64,000 nucleotides of DNA, taken from Anderseniella sp963700895. GTDB taxonomy: Bacteria; Pseudomonadota; Alphaproteobacteria; Rhizobiales; Aestuariivirgaceae. Location of the stretch: contig CAVOZI010000011.1 in NCBI GenBank assembly GCA_963700895.1, forward strand, positions 62,001 through 126,000. The letters run 5' to 3'. The position numbers and the translations under genes were made by a program. The first letter of the stretch is position 1, and every line of letters starts with the position of its first letter. This document shows, piece after piece, positions 44,309 to 51,887 of the stretch. The notes below the pieces were generated by a model. The model did not search any database. It was not told the DNA's origin and saw nothing but the letters and a program-made list of their open reading frames with translations.

Positions 44309-44425
44309 TTCTGCCTCGCTTTTGGTGACGCGGAACCGTCCGCGCCTTCATGCAAGGCAATAGGTAGCAGTTAGAAAATTGGACGCCTAAATCGGATAAC
44401 TGGACAAAAAACAGAACGCGTCCAA

Positions 44426-45235
44426 TTACTTGATTTTGCGCCTTCCTTTACGTTTCCAAGTATTATCCGCATGCTTACCGCGAAGCGCCTTAATCCTCGC
44501 CATGGATAGGCGCGCACTGCCATCTCGCATGCAACCAAATTCCTCGACGCCAGCCTCGTAATCGTCATCTCGGGATGGAGGCTTGGCGCTATTTTGATAT
44601 GCCTTTACGCGCTTCATGTACCAAGCTTCTGCGACGGAGTTGGGCACCGGTTTTATGGGCTGCATACAATCGACTGTCCCGCCCGTTTGACCTAAATGTT
44701 CAGAGACAGGCTCGTGAGTTCCATTCACATGATCAAGAGGCGGCCAAAGCCGCAACACATCACTACTCGCCATTTCGGGGTCAAGAATTTCTGGCAGCCC
44801 ATTACGAAATGTTAGCTGCATTGAATCCGACCACCAGACTACGCATTCAGGCCTCGCCGATGTGCTGACTTCCCGCCTTGAGTGGCCCATTCTCGAATGG
44901 CCAAAAACAGGCACATTCAACCGTTCCCGAACCGTTTGCTCGATTGCCTCACGCGCCTTCTGCCCATCAGCAACTGGTTTCCACCAAGCCCATTCACTCA
45001 TTGCGCAAGTCGAATCTAGCACGGCTGTGAGAGAGCCTTGGTTATCAAAACGTGCCGCCTTCACTGCATCAGCATAGATAATCGTAAATGGTATTCTGTG
45101 CCTGCTGCGGTACCACAGCGCTACCAAATGCAGGCCCCAATGCTCGTGTGCAAATGGGTCAGGATCGTTCTCAAGCGGAAACTCCGCAAACTTTAGCGAG
45201 TACACATCCTGCCGAAACTGGGCATCATCATCCAT
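44426..45235 (-). CDS. Hypothetical protein of the element (269 residues)
   Basis: The protein starts MDDDAQFRQDVYSLKFAEFP and has no motif I can name. The N-terminal half is rich in W, F and H (HEHWGLHLVALWYRSRHRIPFTIIYADAVKAARF). The C-terminus is strongly basic (KALRGKHADNTWKRKGRRKIK), suggesting nucleic-acid contact. It lies between the integrase and the AlpA-like gene. Codon usage is less GC-rich than the chromosome. Confidence 0.55.
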   Translation of the reverse strand: MDDDAQFRQDVYSLKFAEFPLENDPDPFAHEHWGLHLVALWYRSRHRIPFTIIYADAVKAARFDNQGSLTAVLDSTCAMSEWAWWKPVADGQKAREAIEQTVRERLNVPVFGHSRMGHSRREVSTSARPECVVWWSDSMQLTFRNGLPEILDPEMASSDVLRLWPPLDHVNGTHEPVSEHLGQTGGTVDCMQPIKPVPNSVAEAWYMKRVKAYQNSAKPPSRDDDYEAGVEEFGCMRDGSARLSMARIKALRGKHADNTWKRKGRRKIK

Positions 45236-45331
45236 ATTGCACCCCGCAAGTGCATCCCGCTTTGAAGGGTCGCGCGGCAGCCGGAAGCGGTATCCGGTTT
45301 TCGGGGATCAGCCTAGCCGCGCAACTCAATT

Positions 45332-46552
45332 TTACCTCAACACTACGACATTCCCCGACACTGCACCTGCGCTGTCCACAATCGACGCCAGCCGTTCGGC
45401 CCATTTCTCCAGTGCCCGACGTTTTTCCGGTTCATAGGTGTGTTGGTCATACACAAGTCCGGTCACGCTATCGCGGTCTGTGCTGGCGTGGTTCAGCACC
45501 TTGCCGATCACAAGGCGATCAATACCAGCCGCCGCCATCTGCGACGCGACGGTTCTGCGCAAATCGTGGGGCGTGAAATGTTCAAGCTGCAAGCCCGCCA
45601 AGTTTCGGGCGATAGCACGAGACAGCGCACGCCTGGTCATGGACCCTTCACCTTTGCGGGCCGGGAACACAGGGCCAGACTTGCGGTTACAAATCGCTTG
45701 GCTAAACAGATCGCATGCAAACTCTGACAGCGGCACATTGTGCGCCTTGCCGTTTTTTGTCCTCTCCTTCGGAATGCGCCAAGTCCGTGCAGTGAGGTCT
45801 ATCTCGGCAATGTTGCTTCCGGTGATCTCACCCGCGCGCTGACCGGTGAGCAGTAGGAGTTTCAAGGCAAGCCTTGTAGACGCGGCTGCCGTGGCCATAT
45901 CGAGGCCGTGCCATAGCTGCGCAATCTCATCGACATTCAGAACCCGTTCCCGCACTCGCTCTCTGTTCCATGACAGCTTTTCAGCCGGGTTCACCCCCAG
46001 CATTCGGCGTTCCATCGCCCATGAGTAAATACGCCGGATCAGGGCAACTTGCCGGTTAGCCTCAACAGGTGCGCCGCGTTGGGTCACTGCATCATGGAGG
46101 CGGATCACATCGGCCTCGGACACCTGGCTAGCGCGGGTCGTGCCAAGGGCAGGCAGGATCGACGAATTCAAACGCCGCTCATCCTCTGGCCACGAGCGCC
46201 GGTTCGCCTTGGCATATCGCTTGAGGTAATCAGCGGCCAGGTCAGCAAACGTGCTTTCTGCCTTGATTGCTTCACGATCTGCTGCCGGATCGTCACCGGC
46301 TTCAACACGGGCAATAATGGTGAGCGCTGCCTTCCGAGCGCCGTCGAGGCTCAATGCCGGGTAACTCCCCAACTTATAGCGGCGCTTCTTGCCGTCCGCA
46401 TTTCGCCGGTACATCACCAGCCAAACTTTCGAGCGCTCCGAAACACGCAAGCCAAGGCGGCTCCCTTTGGCGGTATCCCAGTAGTCCGTGCGGCTTTCAC
46501 CAGCCTTTGGCTTGGCGCTGTCCACAAATCGATCTGTGAGACGTACCTGCAT
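45332..46552 (-). CDS. P4-type tyrosine integrase
   Basis: The 406-residue protein has an N-terminal DUF4102 arm-binding domain (LTDRFVDSAKPKAGESRTDYWD, GSRLGLRVSERSKVWLVMYR), a SAM-like core-binding domain, and a catalytic domain with R239 (LTGQRAGE), H329 and R332 (HDLRRT), H355 (LNHAS) and a tyrosine at 373 (YDQHTY). It lies 158 bases from the attR repeat. Such integrases use tRNA 3' ends, in agreement with the tRNA-Pro duplication. The left GGGTACCA pair repeats directly upstream of its start. Confidence 0.95.
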   Translation of the reverse strand: MQVRLTDRFVDSAKPKAGESRTDYWDTAKGSRLGLRVSERSKVWLVMYRRNADGKKRRYKLGSYPALSLDGARKAALTIIARVEAGDDPAADREAIKAESTFADLAADYLKRYAKANRRSWPEDERRLNSSILPALGTTRASQVSEADVIRLHDAVTQRGAPVEANRQVALIRRIYSWAMERRMLGVNPAEKLSWNRERVRERVLNVDEIAQLWHGLDMATAAASTRLALKLLLLTGQRAGEITGSNIAEIDLTARTWRIPKERTKNGKAHNVPLSEFACDLFSQAICNRKSGPVFPARKGEGSMTRRALSRAIARNLAGLQLEHFTPHDLRRTVASQMAAAGIDRLVIGKVLNHASTDRDSVTGLVYDQHTYEPEKRRALEKWAERLASIVDSAGAVSGNVVVLR

Positions 46553-46577
46553 TGGAAAATCCTGAGTTAGATCTAAT

Positions 46578-46596
46578 GGGTACCAAATGGGTACCA
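46578..46596 (+). repeat. Putative integrase arm-site repeat, right copy
   Basis: GGGTACCAAATGGGTACCA is identical to 10551–10569 at the other end of the island and lies 25 bases upstream of the integrase start, so it may also overlap the integrase promoter. Confidence 0.6.
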
Positions 46597-46710
46597 GAAA
46601 AATCGGGATTGCAAAAGAACCAGTGAGAAGGCATGAGTGACATATGCAACCTAATTGCTTGAATTTTGGTAACTTAAGCCCTTCCCATCAAATCCCATAG
46701 AATATAGACA

Positions 46711-46762
46711 ACCTGCTTCGGGAGCAGGGGGTCGTGAGTTCGAATCTCGCCACTCCGACCAA
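46711..46762 (+). repeat. Right attachment-site repeat (attR), tRNA-Pro 3' fragment
   Basis: It is identical to 10452–10503. It begins in the anticodon stem, so no 5' half is present and it is not a tRNA gene. Confidence 0.95.
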
Positions 46763-46771
46763 TTCAGACAA

Positions 46772-46805
46772 GGGCCTGCACGGCAGCGTGCGGGCCTTTG
46801 GCGTT
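46772..46805 (+). terminator. Original chromosomal terminator of tRNA-Pro
   Basis: GGGCCTGCACG pairs with CGTGCGGGCC, followed by a TTTGGCGTTTT tract. It lies 10 bases after the attR fragment, where the tRNA terminator would have been before integration. Confidence 0.6.
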
Positions 46806-46806
46806 T

Positions 46807-47364
46807 TCAGCCGCCGGGCACGCGCCGGTCAGCCTCGCGCTGGTATAGACCGAACAGGGCAAGCGCCGATCTTGTGGCGGATGCTTCAGCCGATGCATCG
46901 AGCGGCAAGGTGTCCAGCCACTTCACGAAAACCGGCCACAGGCTGTTGCCATGGCCGTGCTCCATGAACGCCACCGGCAAGGGTTCGCTGGCCCGGCGGG
47001 CCTCGCGCACCAGCATGGCGTTGCCAAGCCGCGAGCCTTCAAGCACGTAGAGCAGACCGGCAAGCCCGGCGGGTGTCATGTCAAGGTCAGGCAACGTCAC
47101 AGGCGCCACGTCGAGGCCCAGGGCGCGGGCGTCTTCGGCGATCGCGGCGCGCCGTGTGCGTGCGGGCCAGTCCGGCAACAATGCTGCCACGCCGGCTTCC
47201 TCCATGGCCTGTTCCAGCGGATCGAGGATGGCGGCGTGCACGGCAATGAAGCTGGCATAGCCATCGCGCTTTGACAGTTCCAGCCGGCTCATCACCGCGT
47301 CGAGGCGCTCGTGGCTGGCGTGGGTCGCCTCGCGCAGGATGTTCCGCAATGAATTGCCTGCCAT
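46807..47364 (-). CDS. Biliverdin-producing heme oxygenase
   Basis: The 185-residue protein matches bacterial heme oxygenases: LRNILREATHASHERLDAVMSRLEL with the proximal histidine in HASHERLD, and LAGLLYVLEGSRLGNAML in the distal helix. The family cleaves haem to biliverdin, CO and iron. Biliverdin is the chromophore of bacteriophytochromes, but no phytochrome gene is seen here. The gene directly neighbours a BLUF photoreceptor gene and the PhyR stress locus, so a link to light or oxidative stress is suggested. Confidence 0.85.
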   Translation of the reverse strand: MAGNSLRNILREATHASHERLDAVMSRLELSKRDGYASFIAVHAAILDPLEQAMEEAGVAALLPDWPARTRRAAIAEDARALGLDVAPVTLPDLDMTPAGLAGLLYVLEGSRLGNAMLVREARRASEPLPVAFMEHGHGNSLWPVFVKWLDTLPLDASAEASATRSALALFGLYQREADRRVPGG

Positions 47365-47520
47365 GCCGGTTCCGTTCTCCTCGACGCCATCGGTTGCGCA
47401 CTGGTAACCCGGCGGGCTTGCGCGATCAAGGCGGCGACATTATGTGCCATGTGATCGCCGGCAACGGACGCTAGTCTGCCTCCATCAACGTCCCGCCAAC
47501 AACACAGCCAGACCCCAGCC

Positions 47521-47955
47521 GTGCAACTTTTTGAACTCGCTTATGTCAGTACGATCACGTTCAATGCCTCGGACGAGGACATCAGCGAAATCGTTTCACA
47601 CTCGCAACTGAACAACGCGCTGGCGGACGTCAGCGGGCTGCTGCTGTTCAACGGCATCAACTTTGCCCAGATGCTGGAAGGCCCGCAGGCAACGCTCGGG
47701 AGACTGTTCGAGAAGATCTGCCGGGACAAGCGCCACAGCGGCGTCATCAAGCTGGTTGAGCGGCCGATCGATTCGCGCGCCTTCAGCGGCTGGTCGATGG
47801 CCTATCTGAAGTCCACCGACAGCGTGTTCGGCACCAATTCGCGGCTGGTGCAGGTGCTCGCCTCGCGCGGTCTGACGGCTGATCCCGGCGAGATCGGCGA
47901 CATCCTGGGCGACCTCAAGACCAGTTCCTTGACCAAGCTGACCAGCGGCGCCTGA
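47521..47955 (+). CDS. BLUF-domain blue-light photoreceptor
   Basis: The start is GTG 47521. The 144-residue protein is a single BLUF domain with short C-terminal helices. The flavin-site residues are in place: Y8 (LAYVST), N32 and Q50 (NFAQMLEG), W91 and M93 (FSGWSMAY). The fold pattern NNALADVSGLLLFNGINFAQMLEGP is characteristic. Such short BLUF proteins act by binding a partner in a light-dependent way. The stop codon lies 13 bases before the EcfG promoter of phyR. Confidence 0.93.
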   Translation: MQLFELAYVSTITFNASDEDISEIVSHSQLNNALADVSGLLLFNGINFAQMLEGPQATLGRLFEKICRDKRHSGVIKLVERPIDSRAFSGWSMAYLKSTDSVFGTNSRLVQVLASRGLTADPGEIGDILGDLKTSSLTKLTSGA

Positions 47956-47968
47956 GCCCCGGCCGTCA

Positions 47969-47994
47969 GGAACCATCGGCCCGTGTGACACGTT
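47969..47994 (+). promoter_or_regulatory. EcfG-type promoter of phyR
   Basis: GGAAC (47969–47973) and CGTT (47991–47994) are separated by 17 bases, exactly the alphaproteobacterial EcfG consensus GGAAC-N16/17-CGTT. The element extends as GGAACCATCGG and CGTTGACC, which the second promoter at 49804–49828 shares. Confidence 0.85.
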
Positions 47995-48037
47995 GACCGG
48001 AGAGCGTCCCGCGCCCGGCCGCAACAAGGAGTTTGCC

Positions 48038-48835
48038 ATGACCATCGCTGCCCTGATTACACCCGTCCTGCCGAGACTGCGCCGCCATGCGCGCGCACTG
48101 GCCGGTTCGCAGGCCAGCGGCGATGCCTATGTGGGGGCGCTGCTCGAGGCGCTGGTTGCCAATTCGTCGATGTTCGACACCTCGGCCGATCCCCGGGTCG
48201 AGGCGTTCCGGCTGATGACCACCATGTGGCCGTCACTCAAGGTGCACGCAGAACAGGAATCGGGGCAGCAGTGGGAGAAGGCGGCCGCCCGCAAGCTCGG
48301 CGCACTCACGCCGCTGGCGCGGCAGGCGTTCCTGCTGACGGCGGTGGAAGGCTTCTCGCTGGCCGAGACGGCGAGCATCCTGGGCAAGGACGAGGCAGAC
48401 ATGGCCGGACTGCTGGACCAGGCGGCGCGCGAGATCAGCGACCAGGTGCGCACCCGGGTGCTGATCATCGAGGATGAACCGCTGATCGCCCACGACATCG
48501 AAACGCTGGTCAGCGACCTCGGTCACGAGGTGACCGGCGTTGCCCGCACCCATACCGAAGCGAACCGGCTGGCGGCCGAAACCGCGCCGGGGCTGGTGCT
48601 GGCCGACATTCAGCTGGCTGACGGCAGTTCGGGCATCGATGCGGTCAACGACATCATCAAGAAATTCAACGTGCCGGTGATTTTCATCACGGCGTTTCCG
48701 GAACGGCTGCTGACGGGCGAGAAGCCTGAACCGGCGTTCCTGATCACCAAGCCGTTCGTCGCTGACATGGTGAAGGCGATCGTCTCGCAAGCGTTGTTCT
48801 TCGACCGGGCGGCAGGCGCTGAAGCGGCCGCCTGA
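48038..48835 (+). CDS. phyR: Anti-anti-sigma response regulator PhyR
   Basis: ATG 48038 behind AAGGAG gives 265 residues. The N-terminal half (residues 1–135) is a sigma-factor-like domain that mimics EcfG (TPLARQAFLLTAVEGFSLAETASILG). The C-terminal half is a receiver domain with acidic residues E145 and D146, phosphoacceptor D190 (VLADIQLADG), T218 and K238. On phosphorylation PhyR binds NepR and frees EcfG. The gene reads from an EcfG promoter, giving positive feedback. Confidence 0.96.
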   Translation: MTIAALITPVLPRLRRHARALAGSQASGDAYVGALLEALVANSSMFDTSADPRVEAFRLMTTMWPSLKVHAEQESGQQWEKAAARKLGALTPLARQAFLLTAVEGFSLAETASILGKDEADMAGLLDQAAREISDQVRTRVLIIEDEPLIAHDIETLVSDLGHEVTGVARTHTEANRLAAETAPGLVLADIQLADGSSGIDAVNDIIKKFNVPVIFITAFPERLLTGEKPEPAFLITKPFVADMVKAIVSQALFFDRAAGAEAAA

Positions 48836-48846
48836 GCGGCCGGGGG

Positions 48847-49359
48847 TCAGACTGCCACTTCGAACTCGTCGCGCTGGAGCATTTCGGCAAGCCGCTTGCG
48901 GGCGCGGGAAACACGGCTTTTCATGGTGCCGACCGCAACGCCGCAGATCGCAGCCGCTTCCTCGTAAGCCATGCCGGAGGCGCCGACCAGAATGATGGCC
49001 TCGCGCTGGTCGTCCGGCAGCTGGTTCAGCGCCTGTTTGAGCTCTTCCAGTTCGATGTGGCTTTCCTGGTTGCCGATAACCGCCTGGCGTTCGGCGATCA
49101 TGCCGTCGGCGTCCTCGACCTCGCGTCCCTTCTTGCGCATCTGCGAATAAAACTCGTTGCGCAGGATGGTGAACAGCCAGGCGCGCAGGTTGGTGCCCTC
49201 CTGGAACGAAGAAAAGTTCGCCCATGCCTTGACCATGGTTTCCTGCACAAGGTCGTCGGCTCGGGTGGCGTTGCCGCACAACGAATAGGCAAAGGCGCGC
49301 AGCGAAGGAATGTTGCCGATCAGGCCATCGCGCAGTTCCTGGGATACTGCCATGGTCAA
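48847..49359 (-). CDS. ecfG: ECF sigma factor EcfG (general stress response)
   Basis: The 170-residue protein has sigma region 2 (LRAFAYSLCGNATRADDLVQETMVKAWANFSSFQEGTNLRAWLFTILRN) and region 4 (LPDDQREAIILVGASGMAYEEAAAICGVAVGTMKSRVSRARKRL), with no extra domains, as in the EcfG/RpoE2 group. It directs transcription of the general stress regulon. Its start overlaps the nepR stop (ATGA), and it is convergent with phyR, 11 bases from it. Confidence 0.95.
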   Translation of the reverse strand: MTMAVSQELRDGLIGNIPSLRAFAYSLCGNATRADDLVQETMVKAWANFSSFQEGTNLRAWLFTILRNEFYSQMRKKGREVEDADGMIAERQAVIGNQESHIELEELKQALNQLPDDQREAIILVGASGMAYEEAAAICGVAVGTMKSRVSRARKRLAEMLQRDEFEVAV

Positions 49360-49553
49360 CCCTTCCCGTCCTGCTGCTCAAGCTGGCGCAGCAGTTCGGC
49401 GAACCGGTCGGGAACGGGTTCAGAGGCAACTTCGTCGTACAGTTTTCTCAGCTGCCGTCCAATCGCTTCCTCGACCACCGGATCGGGTCCGTGCCCATGG
49501 TGTCCGCCGGTCGGCATGCCGGCGCCAGGGGACGAATGGGGGGGCTTTTTCAT
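49356..49553 (-). CDS. nepR: Anti-sigma factor NepR
   Basis: The start MKKPPHSS at 49553 is chosen over the longer frame. The 65-residue product has a disordered histidine/glycine-rich N-terminus and the conserved helical part VVEEAIGRQLRKLYDEVASEPVPDRFAELLRQLE, the NepR signature that grips EcfG or PhyR. It overlaps ecfG by four bases. Confidence 0.93.
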   Translation of the reverse strand: MKKPPHSSPGAGMPTGGHHGHGPDPVVEEAIGRQLRKLYDEVASEPVPDRFAELLRQLEQQDGKG

Positions 49554-49631
49554 CAATTCACCACACGATGCGGCAGCGCCGCCATCTATCTTGCACAAAC
49601 CGCCGATGCAAGGCACCGGCGGTCAACCCTG

Positions 49632-49760
49632 TCATGCTGCATAGAACCACAAAGCACCGCCCAGCGATACAACGGCCAGCAGCAGGCCGAACAACAGGGC
49701 GTGGCGTGCTGGCGCATTTTCGGTCGCTGCGCGGGCTTCTTCTGTCGTGAGCTTGGTCAT
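49632..49760 (-). CDS. Small single-span membrane protein at the head of the nepR operon
   Basis: From ATG 49760 the product is 42 residues: a polar N-terminus MTKLTTEEARAATENAPARH and one membrane segment (ALLFGLLLAVVSLGGALWF). It lies 43 bases downstream of an EcfG promoter and 78 bases upstream of nepR, so it is probably the first gene of the EcfG-driven nepR–ecfG transcript. Similar tiny membrane proteins occur near stress loci in alphaproteobacteria, but I know of no assigned function. Confidence 0.62.
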   Translation of the reverse strand: MTKLTTEEARAATENAPARHALLFGLLLAVVSLGGALWFYAA

Positions 49761-49803
49761 GGTGTACCTCGCTTTCTGCCAGTGTTCAGGACTTGTGACG
49801 GTC

Positions 49804-49828
49804 AACGCCGCCAACAGCCGATGGTTCC
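49804..49828 (-). promoter_or_regulatory. EcfG-type promoter of the small membrane protein–nepR–ecfG operon
   Basis: On the minus strand GGAAC (49828–49824) and CGTT (49807–49804) are separated by 16 bases. GGAACCATCGG and CGTTGACC match the phyR promoter in extended bases. It is 43 bases upstream of the ATG at 49760. Confidence 0.85.
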
Positions 49829-49916
49829 ACCCGCAACGGTCTGCCGGAAGTCACAGAACAGGTGAACGGAGCATCCTTCGGGCCACATGTGCACCGCAAC
49901 AACAGCTGGCGGGGCA

Positions 49917-51887
49917 CTACAATGTCAGGGGAAGCCTTGCTTCGAACAGCAGCCCTTCCTCGCGCCAGGTAAAGCGGGTTTCGCCGTTGTACTGACGGGC
50001 CAGCAGCTTATCCAGCATGATGGTTCCGAATCCCCTGCGTTCCGGCTGGCTGCTGGCGTTGGCGCAACCGGTTTCCGACCAGTTGAGCTGAAGCTCCATG
50101 TTGTCGGCCTGGCCGTCTGTCTGGGGCGTCACGGCAATGTCCAGCCTGACCTTGCCACCATCCTGAACGAGCGCCCCATACCTTGCGGCGTTGTTGGCCA
50201 GTTCATGCAGGGCAAGTGCAATCATCTGGGCCTGCTGCGCGGTGACCAGCACTGGCGCGACCGAGACTGTCAGCCTGCCTTCCTCCTCCTCCGGCGAGAA
50301 CGGCTTGAGCACCTTGTCGACCAGCAAATCGAGCCTGAGCGAGCCCCAGTTGGTGTCGAACAGGGCGTCCTGCGCCACGTTCAGCGCCCGCAGCCGGCTT
50401 TGCAGGTTGGCCTTGTAGTCGGGCACCGTATGCGACCGCGCAGCCGTCTGATCGGCAATGCTTGAAACGAGCTGCATGGTGTTGCGCACCCGGTGGGCCA
50501 GTTCGCGCACCAGGATATCGCGAGCCTGGGCGTTCTCCTTGGCGGCGCTTATGTCCTGCATCACGACGCTGGCGGTTTCGCCGCCAGCCTCGTTCTCGAT
50601 GCGCTCACCAATCGACAGAAGCACCCAGTGCGGCTTGCCGGCAGCGTCGAGCAAGCGGCATTCGATAGCGCGAAAGCTGCGCCCCGGAGCAGCCACCTCG
50701 TCAAGCAGTTCAATGAGGACGGCATGATCGGCCGCATCAAAAAGGTCGACCAGCGGTTTGCCTTCGATCTCCTCGCGGGATTTGCCCGTCAACTGCAGCA
50801 GCTGGCCGTTCGACTTGATGGCGCGGGCGGTGCCTGTCTCGATCTCGACGTTGGCGGTGCCGGTACTTTCGAACAGCGAACGGTACGCCGCCTCGCGCAC
50901 CGCCCTCGCATGTTCGGCCTGGTCCAGCCGCGACCCGACAAGGCGGTTCTCGGCCTGCAGTCGCGACTGCTCGCTGGCGCCCAGCGCAACCAGCGTCAGC
51001 AGTGCGCCCAGACCGAACACAAGCATCGAGGCCGCCGTGCTCGACCCACTGGAGCCAATTGCCACGATCGCGTCCCACTGCCGGTCACCCACATTGAGCC
51101 GGACCCGAACCAGATTGACGTCTTCCTCCACTCCGGGCGCCGCATAGATTTCCCGTCCCGACCCCACATCCTGCAAAGCGGCAAGAGAAACCTGTTCCGT
51201 CTGCCAGAGTGCGGCCAGCGCGGGCAGCGAGATCAGCGCCGCAACGGCGCCCGAGAAATGACCGGCCTCATCGTGCAGCGCCCGGCTGGCCACCGGCAGG
51301 TACATCAGGAAGCCGGTTTCATCCGGGCTCTGCACCAGCGGGAAGCTGTCGGACACCGTAACCCGGTTTCCTTCACGCGCCCTGGTGATGGCGTCAGCGC
51401 TGGTGGCGTTGCTGGCCACATCGAGACCCAGCGCCGTCTCGTTGCCGGCATAAGGGTAAATCAGGTCGATGATGTAGTGATGCTTGCGCGGCTGAACGGC
51501 AGCTGTGCTGCCGCCGCGTTCAGTTACCTTGAATGGCCGGGACCGCAATTGCTGCTGGTGACGCACATAATCATGCAATTCATCCGGCTTCACGAACTGG
51601 ACATGCTGGAGGGCGCGGACATAGTCCGGTTGGGCAAGCTGGACAGCAAACCCCTCGAACTCGGCGTCGCTGACGTCGCGCTGGATGGCAAAGAAGCCGC
51701 GCAGCGCGCGCAGGCTGCCCTCAACCAGCAGGGTCTGGTTGCGCAGTTCATCGACCATGGCGCCAGCCTGGAAGCGGTCCGACTGGACACGCCGGCTTTC
51801 GACCACGCCAAAAGCGATGAAGCCGGCGACAGCCGACATCACCAGGCCGCTCAACAGGATGAGGATGGAAACGGTTTTTCGCGACAA
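49917..51887 (-). CDS. CHASE–PAS–HWE/HisKA_2 sensor histidine kinase (candidate PhyR kinase)
   Basis: The 656-residue protein has a membrane segment (about 5–27), a periplasmic CHASE domain (about 40–275), a second membrane segment (about 285–303), a PAS domain (about 335–450) and a HWE/HisKA_2 kinase domain with the phosphorylated H465 in RELAHRVRNTM and an N box in ALHELANNAARYGAL. Kinases of this class phosphorylate PhyR in other alphaproteobacteria. Its location next to nepR–ecfG and phyR makes it the likely local sensor. CHASE domains bind small ligands such as hormones or short peptides, but the ligand here is unknown. Confidence 0.9.
   Translation of the reverse strand: MSRKTVSILILLSGLVMSAVAGFIAFGVVESRRVQSDRFQAGAMVDELRNQTLLVEGSLRALRGFFAIQRDVSDAEFEGFAVQLAQPDYVRALQHVQFVKPDELHDYVRHQQQLRSRPFKVTERGGSTAAVQPRKHHYIIDLIYPYAGNETALGLDVASNATSADAITRAREGNRVTVSDSFPLVQSPDETGFLMYLPVASRALHDEAGHFSGAVAALISLPALAALWQTEQVSLAALQDVGSGREIYAAPGVEEDVNLVRVRLNVGDRQWDAIVAIGSSGSSTAASMLVFGLGALLTLVALGASEQSRLQAENRLVGSRLDQAEHARAVREAAYRSLFESTGTANVEIETGTARAIKSNGQLLQLTGKSREEIEGKPLVDLFDAADHAVLIELLDEVAAPGRSFRAIECRLLDAAGKPHWVLLSIGERIENEAGGETASVVMQDISAAKENAQARDILVRELAHRVRNTMQLVSSIADQTAARSHTVPDYKANLQSRLRALNVAQDALFDTNWGSLRLDLLVDKVLKPFSPEEEEGRLTVSVAPVLVTAQQAQMIALALHELANNAARYGALVQDGGKVRLDIAVTPQTDGQADNMELQLNWSETGCANASSQPERRGFGTIMLDKLLARQYNGETRFTWREEGLLFEARLPLTL

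Larger units (their letters stand above)
10452..46762. mobile_element. Integrative genomic island inserted in tRNA-Pro(CGG), about 36.3 kb
   Basis: The island is bounded by a 52-base perfect direct repeat of the 3' tRNA-Pro segment. It carries a P4-type tyrosine integrase next to the right repeat, an AlpA-like regulator and a RepA-like ATPase. It also carries a twice-occurring GGGTACCAAATGGGTACCA motif just inside both ends. The interior is dense in IS elements and broken genes. No conjugation or phage structural genes are visible, so it is probably a mobilisable or defective integrative element rather than a self-transmissible one. Confidence 0.92.

Noticed and set aside
46711..46787. A second tRNA-Pro gene
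   Set aside because: Only the 3' part from the anticodon stem onward is present; the acceptor 5' strand and D arm are missing. It is the attR repeat.
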